Assembly (NCBI GenBank): GCA_029856235.1
Contig: JAHQWP010000054.1
Span: 1 to 46,659 of the forward strand
From: Promethearchaeia archaeon
GTDB taxonomy: Archaea; Asgardarchaeota; Lokiarchaeia; Sigyniarchaeales; SOKP01
Length of the DNA: 46,659 nt
Reading direction: 5' to 3'
Shown here: piece after piece, positions 16,990 through 25,258 of the stretch
How the letters are laid out: the number at the start of each line of letters is the position of its first letter
How positions within the stretch are numbered: position 1 is the stretch's first letter
Position numbers and translations under genes: made by a program
Notes under the pieces: model-generated
What the model saw: only the letters and a program-made list of their open reading frames with translations
Told to the model about the DNA's origin: nothing
The model's database searches: none

Positions 16990-17157
16990 TATAATTACCA
17001 AATCTCATATTTATTGATGAATTTCTAAATTTTAACTTCATTTACATATTTATATGAAGTTTTTATAAAATTTATCCTCTAAAATAAGAAATTTTATTAT
17101 AATTTTTCATATCACCTGTTAATACACTCTTGAATTAAATGAGGTAAGAAGGAGATT

Positions 17158-18198
17158 TTATATCATCTGTTTTAACAACCAACGAATTGCATTGATAATT
17201 TCATCATCTTCACGAAGAACATTAATAGAAAAATACTTTATAAATAGTCCACACTCTTCTAGCTCCTCCATGTCGAATTTCTCAAAAATCATATCAGAAG
17301 TTACTTCCTCTTCATCGTCAAATTTATTGCCAATAATAAGTATTGGCATAGCATCTCCCTTTTCTTGGCATCTATTTAATACTAACTCGAACATTTCAAT
17401 TGTTTCTTCAATAGAATCCTTGGTAGAGGCGTTAAAGATTAGAATGAAACCCTGGGCATTATCAATACAATCTTCATACAGTTTAGTCTTTTGATCATCG
17501 GAATCATCATCAACACATTCATATGTCAAAACTTCGATATTGTCGATTATAAAATCATAAATTTTACTTGACAAATCTCTCTTCATATTGTTATTTTTAT
17601 ATTGTAGGAATTGTATAACCTCTAAAGTTTTCACGAGCTCTGTTTTCCCTGCGTTTCTAGGACCGAAAATGTAAATCTTCTTTAAATTTCCTTTATCTAA
17701 TAAATGCGTTGATATATCTAGTTGTGGGGTCATTTTTTCTAGATATTTGTTAAAGAGCTTAAAGAATTGTTTTTTAAAGTTGTTCGGTGCTTCACTGAGA
17801 GTTTCTTTTTTATTTATATGATTTTTATGATTATGTAAAACTTCTGTAATTTCTCGAATACTTTTGAGCTCAGAAGCGTAAGATTCGAGGTCAGGAGTTT
17901 TAGATAACAGATAATTGTACACATCTGTAATCTCATCTTTGAAATAAGCGGCTCTTATCATGTAAGTGATCATTAAGAATTCTTTACCGCCGCGCGCAAG
18001 TTCTGAGTCAATATAAAAAATATGATTTATTGTTTGAAATTTTCTAAAAGTAAATATGAACGTCCCTTCTTCAGTGAATTCCAGAATTTTACCTAAATCG
18101 GGATGCTCCTGAGTATTCAAGGGGGAGCTACAATGCAAAGTAGTGGGTCCTAAGGTAGTATCAAAGTAACTAAGACATAAAATAACTTCTTTAGGCAT
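17158..18198 (-). CDS. Small GTPase with longin-like N-terminal domain
   Basis: An Asgard-type protein joining two parts. Residues 1-125 start with a beta-rich segment (ILCLSYFDTTLGP) resembling a longin or roadblock fold. Residues 170-346 form a Ras-superfamily GTPase: P-loop G179-x4-G184-K185-T186, and NKFD at 291-294 for guanine recognition. The second switch is odd: where Rab/Arf proteins carry WDxxGQ there is an acidic CVDDDSDDQ at about 228-236, so the usual catalytic Gln is not evident. A membrane or trafficking-scaffold role is inferred from homologous architectures. It lies upstream of the SIR2 gene on the same strand, with a 168-base gap to that gene's start, so coupling is doubtful. 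Confidence 0.8.
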   Translation of the reverse strand: MPKEVILCLSYFDTTLGPTTLHCSSPLNTQEHPDLGKILEFTEEGTFIFTFRKFQTINHIFYIDSELARGGKEFLMITYMIRAAYFKDEITDVYNYLLSKTPDLESYASELKSIREITEVLHNHKNHINKKETLSEAPNNFKKQFFKLFNKYLEKMTPQLDISTHLLDKGNLKKIYIFGPRNAGKTELVKTLEVIQFLQYKNNNMKRDLSSKIYDFIIDNIEVLTYECVDDDSDDQKTKLYEDCIDNAQGFILIFNASTKDSIEETIEMFELVLNRCQEKGDAMPILIIGNKFDDEEEVTSDMIFEKFDMEELEECGLFIKYFSINVLREDDEIINAIRWLLKQMI

Positions 18199-18341
18199 GT
18201 TCGCACTTGATGATAATTATTTTTATCTAGGATATATTTAAGACATGATTAGTTTTATATCAAATGTTTTTTCCTTAAAATTGTATAGATATTAACTAAT
18301 AATATGCTTGGATTTAATAATTTATAAAAATCAAATTTTAA

Positions 18342-18818
18342 ATGTTTGGGCTATTTTACAAATTAATGAATTCTAATTCTAGAGATAATAGTGAATACAA
18401 TCTCGCTATGAAAAATTTATTTCATGGCGATATAATGGAACGTGCTTCTGCTGCAAGGCAAATAGGTCATCTGAAAGAGGGGAGAGCAACAAACTTATTA
18501 GTTAGAGCCTTAAATTCAGAAAAAGACTCAATAGTCATAAACAGAATTATCGAAGCCATGGGAGAAATTAAAGATGCTAAGGCTACTATGATTATCGTAG
18601 ATTTATTGAAAAAGGAATTAGAAAAAAATGAAAACGAGCAAGATAAAAGTCTTCTGTTTTTAATTGTTGAGAGTTTAATGAAAATTGGAGATAAAAGGGC
18701 TTTGGAGCATTTAGGAATACTTTCAAGATCGTGTGAAAGCGATTTAAAGACACTCACCGAAGAAGCGATCGAGTGTATAGATCCTAATTGGAAGAAAAAT
18801 CTAGCTGAAAATGGTTAA
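18342..18818 (+). CDS. HEAT-repeat (PBS-lyase-type) protein
   Basis: A 158-residue alpha-solenoid. Repeats of the PBS lyase HEAT-like kind begin near residue 30 (ASAARQIGHLKEGRATNLLV) and 62 (NRIIEAMGEIKDAKATMII), with a further unit near residue 105 (ESLMKIGDKRALEHLG). Such repeats bind proteins, often redox enzymes and their clients. A TTTATAAAA-like element about 20 bases before the ATG suggests a leaderless transcript. The glutaredoxin and FTR genes follow on the same strand after a 53-base gap and have their own ribosome-binding sites, so co-transcription is possible. Confidence 0.82.
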   Translation: MFGLFYKLMNSNSRDNSEYNLAMKNLFHGDIMERASAARQIGHLKEGRATNLLVRALNSEKDSIVINRIIEAMGEIKDAKATMIIVDLLKKELEKNENEQDKSLLFLIVESLMKIGDKRALEHLGILSRSCESDLKTLTEEAIECIDPNWKKNLAENG

Positions 18819-18871
18819 AACTAAAAATAATACATTTAAATTTATAAAAATAAAATTAAAAGGTAAAAGAA

Positions 18872-19189
18872 ATGTTCCCAGATTTTATTGAAAATTTAGC
18901 ACATGAAGTGAATGGCAAGAATGACAGTCAAGATGTTCACGTTATTAGTTTGAGTACTTGCCAATGGTGCAAAAAAGCAAAAAGATGGTTAGATGAAAGG
19001 AGTATCAAATATCGATATGTAGATGTTGATAGAATTGATATGAGTGAAAAATCACAAATATTACAATTTTTAAGGGAAACTTATAAACCAGAAAGAATTT
19101 CTTATCCAATTGTAATATGTGACGACAAATTTGTTGTAGGTTACAATCCTGGTAAATATGAAGAATTAATCAAACTTGGAGGTAATTAA
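18872..19189 (+). CDS. Glutaredoxin-like protein
   Basis: A 105-residue thioredoxin-fold protein with active-site C30-Q-W-C33 and the S-Y-P cis-proline segment near residue 88 (ISYPIVI). AAAGGT precedes the ATG at normal spacing. Its last codons contain the GGAGGT that initiates the FTR catalytic-subunit gene, with only one base between the two reading frames. The tight coupling makes it the likely protein substrate of that reductase, which would pass electrons from ferredoxin to this dithiol. The N-terminal 20 residues are longer than in small glutaredoxins. Function is inferred from family and gene arrangement. Confidence 0.88.
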   Translation: MFPDFIENLAHEVNGKNDSQDVHVISLSTCQWCKKAKRWLDERSIKYRYVDVDRIDMSEKSQILQFLRETYKPERISYPIVICDDKFVVGYNPGKYEELIKLGGN

Positions 19190-19190
19190 A

Positions 19191-19553
19191 ATGGACATGG
19201 AAACCACCGAAGGAATGAAAGAGTATATTGGAATGGTTAGTCAGAAAAACAATTGGATTCTAAATAAAGATCAAGTTCCATTGAATGACTTAATTAAAGG
19301 TTTAGTAGATAACAAGAAATATTATGGTTATCAATCTTGTCCATGCCGACTTGCTTCAGGAAATAGGGAATTAGATAGAGATCTAATTTGTCCTTGTGAT
19401 TACGCTTCCGATGATGTGAAAGAATTTGGAGCGTGTTATTGTAATTTATACCTACGATTAGATTTTTACGAAACAATAAACGCAGAATTTGTTAATGTTC
19501 CAGAAAGACGCCCTTTTGATAAGGAAAAGGCAGTTATGGATCATTTTAAATAA
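19191..19553 (+). CDS. Ferredoxin:thioredoxin reductase catalytic (beta) subunit
   Basis: Catalytic subunit of ferredoxin:thioredoxin reductase. It holds a 4Fe-4S cluster next to a redox disulfide and reduces a thioredoxin-like partner in two one-electron steps. All six family cysteines are present: C50-P-C52, C67-P-C69 and C82-Y-C84. By family analogy C52 and C84 form the redox disulfide and C50, C67, C69 and C82 hold the cluster. The ATG at 19191 is preferred, with GGAGGT at 19178-19183; a TTG at 19176 would overlap the Grx gene. No variable (alpha) subunit is seen, as in archaea. Length (120 aa) is typical. A T8 run follows. Confidence 0.94.
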   Translation: MDMETTEGMKEYIGMVSQKNNWILNKDQVPLNDLIKGLVDNKKYYGYQSCPCRLASGNRELDRDLICPCDYASDDVKEFGACYCNLYLRLDFYETINAEFVNVPERRPFDKEKAVMDHFK

Positions 19554-19576
19554 ATATAAATAATTTAGATTTATTC

Positions 19577-19584
19577 TTTTTTTT
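19577..19584 (+). terminator. Poly-T terminator after FTR gene
   Basis: A run of eight T lies 23 bases after the FTR stop codon. It would end the glutaredoxin-FTR transcript. Confidence 0.4.
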
Positions 19585-19671
19585 AGCATCGTTAAACAGA
19601 TCTTTATTCGTTCTTTTGATCAATTTTTTATAAATAAAATCCTTAAATATTTCGGGTTCTCTTTATAATAT

Positions 19672-19830
19672 ATGTCAAACAAAGAATCTCTCACAGATGA
19701 ACAGTTAGAGGAAGAACTAGATAAAGCCTTTAAAGCTAATGAGGCTAAAAAAGACAATTGTGGTACTCCCATGCCCGAAAGTAAAGAAGTAGGAATCCAA
19801 AGGACGGGAGTTAAGTTAAAAAAAGAATAA
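19672..19830 (+). CDS. Small acidic/basic protein, 52 aa, unknown
   Basis: A short ORF with normal protein-like composition. It has an acidic amphipathic N-terminal half (LTDEQLEEELDKAFKANEAKK), one cysteine at C30 in NCGTPMPE, and a basic end (KLKKE). It is not recognised. It sits just after the FTR catalytic subunit and its terminator on the same strand. The intact frame of 53 codons in AT-rich DNA and the compact amino-acid pattern support it as a gene, though it is short. No ribosome-binding site is visible, so the start is probably leaderless. Confidence 0.6.
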   Translation: MSNKESLTDEQLEEELDKAFKANEAKKDNCGTPMPESKEVGIQRTGVKLKKE

Positions 19831-19886
19831 AATAAAATCAGAAGTTTTCTTTTTCTTTTTTCTATTATTTTTATCCAAGTGATATG

Positions 19887-20939
19887 TTAGTCGACTAAAG
19901 TCAGTTTAGTTAAGGCTCCAATTTCGTTAAATTCAGAAGGCTCCATTCGTAATTCTTTACCGGTTATTTTATTCGCAATTGAAGCAGCAAAAATCGCCCA
20001 TGGGCATATGGCATGAGTTAATTCCTCTTTAGTCATTACGCTTCTCACTTGAGCAGTGGAACAATTTACAGATTCAACGGTAAAAGATTTATCAGATTCC
20101 CATTTAATTTTAACTTTCTCTGCCATTCCAATTTTTTCTGCCATTTTCATAAATTCTTTCAATGCGTCAGATAAACTTAATTTTTCGAGTGTTTTCATAT
20201 TTAACCCCGACATAGTCATCATTTTTTCAATAAATTCGTAAGTTCTTGGAACGACGTATTTAAAGAGCGCAGGTGTCCCCAGTAGTTCTTTTGCTGATTT
20301 TTCGTAGCCAAAGGTTACTCCATGAAGGAGAAATGCAATTTGATTAAACGCAAACCTTGATTTTTCTTTTATTTCCGATCCTCTTTTATATAGTACATAC
20401 GCAAAAAGTCCTAGTCCTACAATAAACGGGATAACTGCCGCCCAAGCAAATGAATTAGGAACAATTGTAGCTACTCTTCCAAGAGTATTCCAATGTGGTA
20501 ATACTACATAATAAAAGTTATAAAGACTCGTCCAGTGTGCCAAACTCCAACCCAGAAAACCCATTGGACCAAGATACTGTCCATATAAATAAATTCCATC
20601 CTTGTTAAATCGAGCAATAATAAATTTAATAGTAACGATAAGAGATGCTATCAATCCTCCAATCCAGGTGTGAGCCCATACCCCAGAAGGGATAAAAAGA
20701 TTAGGATCTCCTGCTACAACATGCGCGTAGAGCATATACATACACTGAATAAATAATATGTAAAATATTGAAATTTCAATCCATCCAAATCTCTTATGAA
20801 ACCTCACAGTTTCAAAATCTCCTTTCATGAGATTTAAATCCCTTATATTGTACAATCCAATGAACATATTAGCTATGGCAAAGCAATATCCAATAATCGT
20901 TTGTAAAATCATTAATTCAACCCATAATTCAAGAAACAT
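19887..20939 (-). CDS. Polytopic His-rich membrane protein with soluble C-terminal domain
   Basis: Unrecognised. About five hydrophobic segments cover residues 6-187. Histidines H73 and H90 near membrane segments 2 and 3, H135 in segment 4 and H149 just after it could serve as haem ligands; that is a hypothesis, not seen. The soluble part (about 195-350) contains C293 and C312 and ends in a block (HAICPWAIFAASIANKITGK) that resembles small-molecule-binding V4R-like domains only faintly. The ATG at 20939 is used; an ATG nine codons later is possible. The gene lies just downstream of the longin/roadblock gene on the same strand, with a gap of about 130 bases. Confidence 0.6.
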   Translation of the reverse strand: MFLELWVELMILQTIIGYCFAIANMFIGLYNIRDLNLMKGDFETVRFHKRFGWIEISIFYILFIQCMYMLYAHVVAGDPNLFIPSGVWAHTWIGGLIASLIVTIKFIIARFNKDGIYLYGQYLGPMGFLGWSLAHWTSLYNFYYVVLPHWNTLGRVATIVPNSFAWAAVIPFIVGLGLFAYVLYKRGSEIKEKSRFAFNQIAFLLHGVTFGYEKSAKELLGTPALFKYVVPRTYEFIEKMMTMSGLNMKTLEKLSLSDALKEFMKMAEKIGMAEKVKIKWESDKSFTVESVNCSTAQVRSVMTKEELTHAICPWAIFAASIANKITGKELRMEPSEFNEIGALTKLTLVD

Positions 20940-21070
20940 TCAACTTTGCACTCCATTTAACTTTTTGTTTAAAATATTTTTAATATTACTTGATAAATTA
21001 AATAAATCTCAATCTCAAATATTAATTTTTCAGTTATAAATTAAATCAATTGGATTAAAATAAGTTCGAC

Positions 21071-22177
21071 TTATTTTAGTTTCTTATATATTTCTGAGCA
21101 GAGGTTCTGAATTATCGAAAAAGAACTTAAATCTTGGTTAGAACCTATCACGATTAATGAAAAATTGTTAAAGTTTATGCATACAGTAACTAATTTCTCT
21201 CCCCCTATACTAGCATTAAATAGCGTTCTACTATAAATTTCTTCGCTTACTTTCTTTGAAGAAGTTAAAAAGCTTATAGTTTCTGGAACATAGTCGCTGC
21301 AATCAAAGGTTGAATCAATAAGATTAGAATAGAATATTTTCCCCACCATATCAACTAAAAATATTTGTTTAATGCTTGGGTTCCAGTCTAAGTTCTCAAA
21401 TTTTTCGATTAGTTTCTTAGGTTTCTTGACATATTTTTCTTTATCTTTGAAGAACTCCAGAGCTAAAAACTCTTCCTCAAAATCTTCAGTTAATTGGTGC
21501 TGTTTAACAATTAAAACTTTTTTACGTGGTTCGACTACTAGAATTTCGCTACGGACTGTATTGAGAAGAATCCAATATAATTGTTCGTTAAAATTGTTTT
21601 TATATAATAATTTTGCAGAATTCATGATAAGGGGAATTAGGAAACTGATCTTTTCTTTGTCTACATGTTGCTTAGCGTGGATATAGTAAACAATTCCCCC
21701 TTTTGGTTCAAGAAATATAATAGCTTTTAAGGTTGAAAAGTCATCAATATCTCTAATTGAATCACTTAATATATCTAAACCATGTGAATTGAGAATTTGT
21801 TCGATATAAATATCAAAATTTTGGTATTGAGATACAGCACCATCAAATTCTTTGTTAAGAGTATCTGAGTATAGTTCCGTAAAACTATCCATAAGATCGT
21901 GAATAACTGCGTGTAATAGTTCGATTAATTCTTCGTCCTTTGTTGTAATTACGAATGTTAATTTTTGGATGAGATCATCGAATTTCTCAAAAATTAGCCT
22001 TGTTTCTTTTAATTTAAGCGATTTTATATCTTCGCCTCTTTCTACAGTAGCAAAACTATTTATAGCCGTTAAAAATCCACTAAATAAGTCGTCTTTTCCA
22101 TTACCTTCATAATTTTTTGGGTGCCAATTATAGAGCAACGCTCCCGATTCATTAATTATTAACAAACCATCAATCAT
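21071..22177 (-). CDS. Longin/roadblock-type multidomain protein (Asgard)
   Basis: A 368-residue soluble protein. The N-terminal 130 residues (IDGLLIINESGALLYNW) fit a longin-like SNARE-fold module. The middle (about 150-235; AIIFLEPKGGIVYYIHAKQH) and C-terminal parts (about 275-365; IFLVDMVGKIFYSN) repeat the same beta-strand/glycine-turn/beta-strand pattern of roadblock/MglB-like modules. Three such modules in one chain resemble the scaffolds that in eukaryotes and Asgards engage small GTPases. No membrane segment or signal is present. It is divergent from the CCG gene at 22365. The fold assignment is by pattern and needs a profile search. Confidence 0.68.
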   Translation of the reverse strand: MIDGLLIINESGALLYNWHPKNYEGNGKDDLFSGFLTAINSFATVERGEDIKSLKLKETRLIFEKFDDLIQKLTFVITTKDEELIELLHAVIHDLMDSFTELYSDTLNKEFDGAVSQYQNFDIYIEQILNSHGLDILSDSIRDIDDFSTLKAIIFLEPKGGIVYYIHAKQHVDKEKISFLIPLIMNSAKLLYKNNFNEQLYWILLNTVRSEILVVEPRKKVLIVKQHQLTEDFEEEFLALEFFKDKEKYVKKPKKLIEKFENLDWNPSIKQIFLVDMVGKIFYSNLIDSTFDCSDYVPETISFLTSSKKVSEEIYSRTLFNASIGGEKLVTVCINFNNFSLIVIGSNQDLSSFSIIQNLCSEIYKKLK

Positions 22178-22364
22178 ATTTGCTGTTCCCGTAGTTTTTT
22201 ATTATATTTTTTTAAAAAAGTATTCTAATACAAAAATTTACTTCAACAAGTAAAATTAACACATCCATTAAATTTAAACTAAGTATCAATTAACTCATAA
22301 AGCTTTTAAAATGTAAGCCAAATTTTTAATAAAGATTTTCAATTTCAAAATTTAGGTGAATACG

Positions 22365-23348
22365 ATGAGAGAGAGAATTAAGGGTAGAAAAAATTATCCT
22401 ACCGAGGAAGTTGACCCTGATAATTATCTGAGTGATGATGAAGTTAGAGAATTAATCAAAAATAGAGAAAAATTAAAGTTTGAGCAAAATGACTATTATA
22501 AACTTTACAATTGCGTTCATTGTGGTGAATGTGAAACAGAAGAAGAGCGTTTACTCCTAAAACAAAAATATCTCGAGGAAGGGAATACAGTTGATGGGCT
22601 TGATGAGATGATAGAGTGTTTCAATAAATATCGAACGCCCTATCCATCTAATAAGATGCGGATTAAAAGACCTGAAGGAATTCCTACTAAATCTGATACG
22701 CTTTTTTATATGGGTTGTCTTTCAACGATTCGGATTCCAAGATATACAGAGCATGCGCTTGAATATTTGCTTAAACATAAAGTGGAATTTACAATCTTAG
22801 ATAAGGAAATATGTTGTGGTTGGCCTTGGTTTGCTTCAGGTTGCAATGAAGAATTTGATATTGCTAAAAAAGAAAATATCGAAATTTTTAAAGAATTCAA
22901 AAGAGTGATTTGTCTTTGTCCTGCTTGTTATTTTCTTTTCAACAAATATTATAAACCTTTAATGAATTCAAAAACGGAATTCAAATACGTATCCGATTAT
23001 TTGAAGCCCTCTAATATTAAAAAATCGGGAAAGGTAGGAGTACAACATCTTTGCCAATTAATGAATCGCGATAAAACTGGAGTTGATAAACTGGTAAATA
23101 ATGTTTTAGAAAAAAGCGGGTACGATGTAGTAGACATACCTCATTGGTGTTGTGGAGGTGGTCTTGGGTATATGCATCGAACTGATGTAATTGACAAAAT
23201 CGCTAATAAACGAATGAGCGATTTCGATGCAGCTGGTGGCGATTATTCAACGACATACTGTCCGAGTTGTTGGTGGATTTTAGCAAGGTATACTAAATTG
23301 TGCAAAATAAGTCCAAAAGCTAAAGATCTATTTGAATTACTATTATAA
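22365..23348 (+). CDS. CCG-domain Fe-S protein (HdrB/D-like), copy 1
   Basis: A 327-residue Fe-S oxidoreductase of the heterodisulfide-reductase B/D (CCG, DUF224) type. An N-terminal C50-x2-C53-x2-C56 motif lacks the fourth Cys-Pro of a normal 4Fe-4S site. Two CCG modules follow: C118, C150-C151-G, C185-x2-C188, and C230, C262-C263-G, C299-x2-C302. In HdrB such CCG motifs hold non-cubane 4Fe-4S clusters that cleave disulfides. AGGTGA at 22354-22359 favours the ATG at 22365 over a GTG at 22356. The next gene is a close paralogue, starting nine bases later. The redox partner is unknown. Confidence 0.88.
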   Translation: MRERIKGRKNYPTEEVDPDNYLSDDEVRELIKNREKLKFEQNDYYKLYNCVHCGECETEEERLLLKQKYLEEGNTVDGLDEMIECFNKYRTPYPSNKMRIKRPEGIPTKSDTLFYMGCLSTIRIPRYTEHALEYLLKHKVEFTILDKEICCGWPWFASGCNEEFDIAKKENIEIFKEFKRVICLCPACYFLFNKYYKPLMNSKTEFKYVSDYLKPSNIKKSGKVGVQHLCQLMNRDKTGVDKLVNNVLEKSGYDVVDIPHWCCGGGLGYMHRTDVIDKIANKRMSDFDAAGGDYSTTYCPSCWWILARYTKLCKISPKAKDLFELLL

Positions 23349-23357
23349 TTGTGTAAA

Positions 23358-24356
23358 ATGAACGAAGATTATAACTGTCCTTGTAGAGATGTCGATCCCG
23401 ATAATTTTGTTTCAAATGAACAAGTAATAAGGTTACTAGAAACTAAGGATGATTATAAATTCATTCAAGAAGATTATCTAAGGCTATATAATTGCGTTCA
23501 TTGTGGAGCTTGCGGTACGCATTACGAGCGTTTCTTGCTAAAGCAAAAATTCTTAAAAGATGGGAATAAAATTGAAGGTTTAAGCGAACAAATTGAAGTC
23601 CTTAAAAAACATAGTACACCTTTTAAATTAAATAAGAGTCGCATTAAACCTATAGATGGTATAAATGTAAAAAGTAAGACACTGTTATATTTTGGTTGTT
23701 TTACTACTGTTAAGACACCAAAATATGGCGAAGACATCGCAAAGTATTTACTCAGTAAAAATGTAGATTTTAATGTTTTGGAAAAAGAAATATGTTGTGG
23801 TTACCCAATCTTATGTACTGGAGAAGTTAGTACCTATGATCTTCTAATTGACAGAAATAAAAAGCTTTTTATTGAAATGGGATTTGAAAAAATCATTACA
23901 GTTTGCCCTAGTTGCTATATGGTATTTAAAAAGCATTATCAAGAGTTAGGTATTAAGATAGAGTATTTTACTGAATACCTAAAACCACGAATAAGTCAAA
24001 ATAAAGGTGATCTAATCATTCAACACGCTTGCCCTTTAAAATATATAGAATTTCCGGGTATCGAAGGAGAGTTAAAACAAATATATGAAGATAGTGGATA
24101 CAATGTTTTGCCTATCCTTCATAATTGCTGTGGAGGAGGTGTTGGTCATCAGCTACGAGTTGATATTTCTGAATTGATTTCGACTAACAGAATGAAAGAA
24201 TTTAAAGAAACCGAAGATAATAAATCAAAAAATGCGAGTAACACAAGTTATATTACCACATATTGCCCTGATGCTTATTGGATATTAAATTTCTTTGGAA
24301 AAAAGCAAAAATCTAAACACAAACTTGTCGGTATGTGTGAATTACTAAGCGAATAA
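23358..24356 (+). CDS. CCG-domain Fe-S protein (HdrB/D-like), copy 2
   Basis: A tandem paralogue of the preceding protein, with the same order: VDPDN near the N terminus, a three-cysteine C-x2-C-x2-C motif (CVHCGAC), a first CCG module (FGCF; ICCGYP; CPSC) and a second (HACPL; NCCGGG; CPDA). The final CxxC of the second module is lost: copy 1 has CPSC where this copy has CPDA, leaving one cysteine fewer. The two subunits may form a heterodimer. The stated start is an ATG nine bases after the upstream stop; a TTG at 23349 is also possible. No ribosome-binding site is clear. Disulfide or related thiol chemistry is inferred from the family. Confidence 0.86.
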   Translation: MNEDYNCPCRDVDPDNFVSNEQVIRLLETKDDYKFIQEDYLRLYNCVHCGACGTHYERFLLKQKFLKDGNKIEGLSEQIEVLKKHSTPFKLNKSRIKPIDGINVKSKTLLYFGCFTTVKTPKYGEDIAKYLLSKNVDFNVLEKEICCGYPILCTGEVSTYDLLIDRNKKLFIEMGFEKIITVCPSCYMVFKKHYQELGIKIEYFTEYLKPRISQNKGDLIIQHACPLKYIEFPGIEGELKQIYEDSGYNVLPILHNCCGGGVGHQLRVDISELISTNRMKEFKETEDNKSKNASNTSYITTYCPDAYWILNFFGKKQKSKHKLVGMCELLSE

Positions 24357-24500
24357 GGTAATTTATTTTTCTAAATCTAATATCTAAAATAATTTATCCT
24401 AAAATCGATTATCTATGAAGTTTTTTATAATTTAAACGAATAAAAATTTTAAGAGTAAATTCAAATAATCACAATAGAAAGAAATTTAAATGGTGAGTAC

Positions 24501-25190
24501 GTGGCAACCCCCCAAAATAAGAAGTATATCGAAGATCAAATGTCTAAATTAAAAGGTAGTGTAGTGCTGAAATTGTTTACTGATTTTAAAACCATGGAAG
24601 ACGGTTCGAAAAAAAGAACATGCATGTCGTGTGAGGGTGCTTATAATTTATTAAATACCCTTGAAGAATTATCAAATGGTAAGTTTAGCACCGAAGAAAT
24701 ATCCATTGAAGAAAACCCTGAAAAAGCGATAAAATACAATGTCACGAGAATTCCTGCTATTTTATTCGTAAATGAGAAAGGGAAGGAAATTATCCGATAT
24801 TCAGCACACCCCACAGGCTCTGAATTCGAACCTTTTCTAAACAGTATCCAATATTTCTCTGGTGTTCGACCAAGTTATTTTGATCAAATATTAACTCATC
24901 TAAAGAAGATCGATAAATCAGAGATGAAGATTTTCATAACTCCAACTTGTCCGTATTGTCCAGCGACCGTTCCAGTTTTAACTTTGTTCGCAATAGTATC
25001 TAAAGGTAAAATAACAGCAGAAGTTATTGATGTTAGCTTAAATCCTGAAATTGCAAGAAAGTACAACGTTCAAGGAGTTCCACTGACTGTTGTAAACGAG
25101 ACTGAAAGAATTGTTGGTATGTTTACTCCACAGGATTTGTTAGATAAGTTAACAAAGGGTCAAAGAGATTTTGGAGGAATGTACGCATAA
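24501..25190 (+). CDS. Two-domain thioredoxin-fold protein (PDO-like), copy 1
   Basis: A 229-residue protein with two thioredoxin-fold units in the manner of archaeal protein disulfide oxidoreductase. The first unit has an enlarged loop before C41-M-S-C44; the second has C150-P-Y-C153. Each has a cis-proline segment (TRIPAIL; VQGVPLTVV). It should shuttle electrons from a thioredoxin-reductase-type enzyme to protein disulfides. Initiation is at GTG 24501 behind GGTGAG (24492-24497); the spacing is short, but an ATG at codon 14 has no ribosome-binding site. It is the first of three tandem copies, followed by a thioredoxin reductase gene on the same strand. Confidence 0.88.
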   Translation: MATPQNKKYIEDQMSKLKGSVVLKLFTDFKTMEDGSKKRTCMSCEGAYNLLNTLEELSNGKFSTEEISIEENPEKAIKYNVTRIPAILFVNEKGKEIIRYSAHPTGSEFEPFLNSIQYFSGVRPSYFDQILTHLKKIDKSEMKIFITPTCPYCPATVPVLTLFAIVSKGKITAEVIDVSLNPEIARKYNVQGVPLTVVNETERIVGMFTPQDLLDKLTKGQRDFGGMYA

Positions 25191-25202
25191 TCTGCATTTT
25201 AC

Positions 25203-25208
25203 GAGGTG
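25203..25208 (+). promoter_or_regulatory. Ribosome-binding site upstream of PDO-like copy 2
   Basis: GAGGTG lies five to eight bases before two in-frame ATA codons (25214 and 25217) and 50 bases before the first ATG (25259). No ATG, GTG or TTG lies in frame between them. It argues for initiation at ATA; see the finding for this region. Confidence 0.5.
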
Positions 25209-25258
25209 TTTGAATAATATCTCAAGATAATAAATATAAGGAAATAATTAAAAAAGAG

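Noticed and set aside
16999-17001. TTG start for the SIR2-TPR protein
   Set aside because: An ATG four codons later at 16989 is the more likely start; the leader residues add no family match.
17141-17162. AGGAG-like sequence on the plus strand before 17158
   Set aside because: No plus-strand gene follows; it lies at the 3' end of the minus-strand GTPase.
20827-21039. Plus-strand frame over the start of the His-rich membrane protein gene
   Set aside because: Shadow frame without a ribosome-binding site or recognisable motif.
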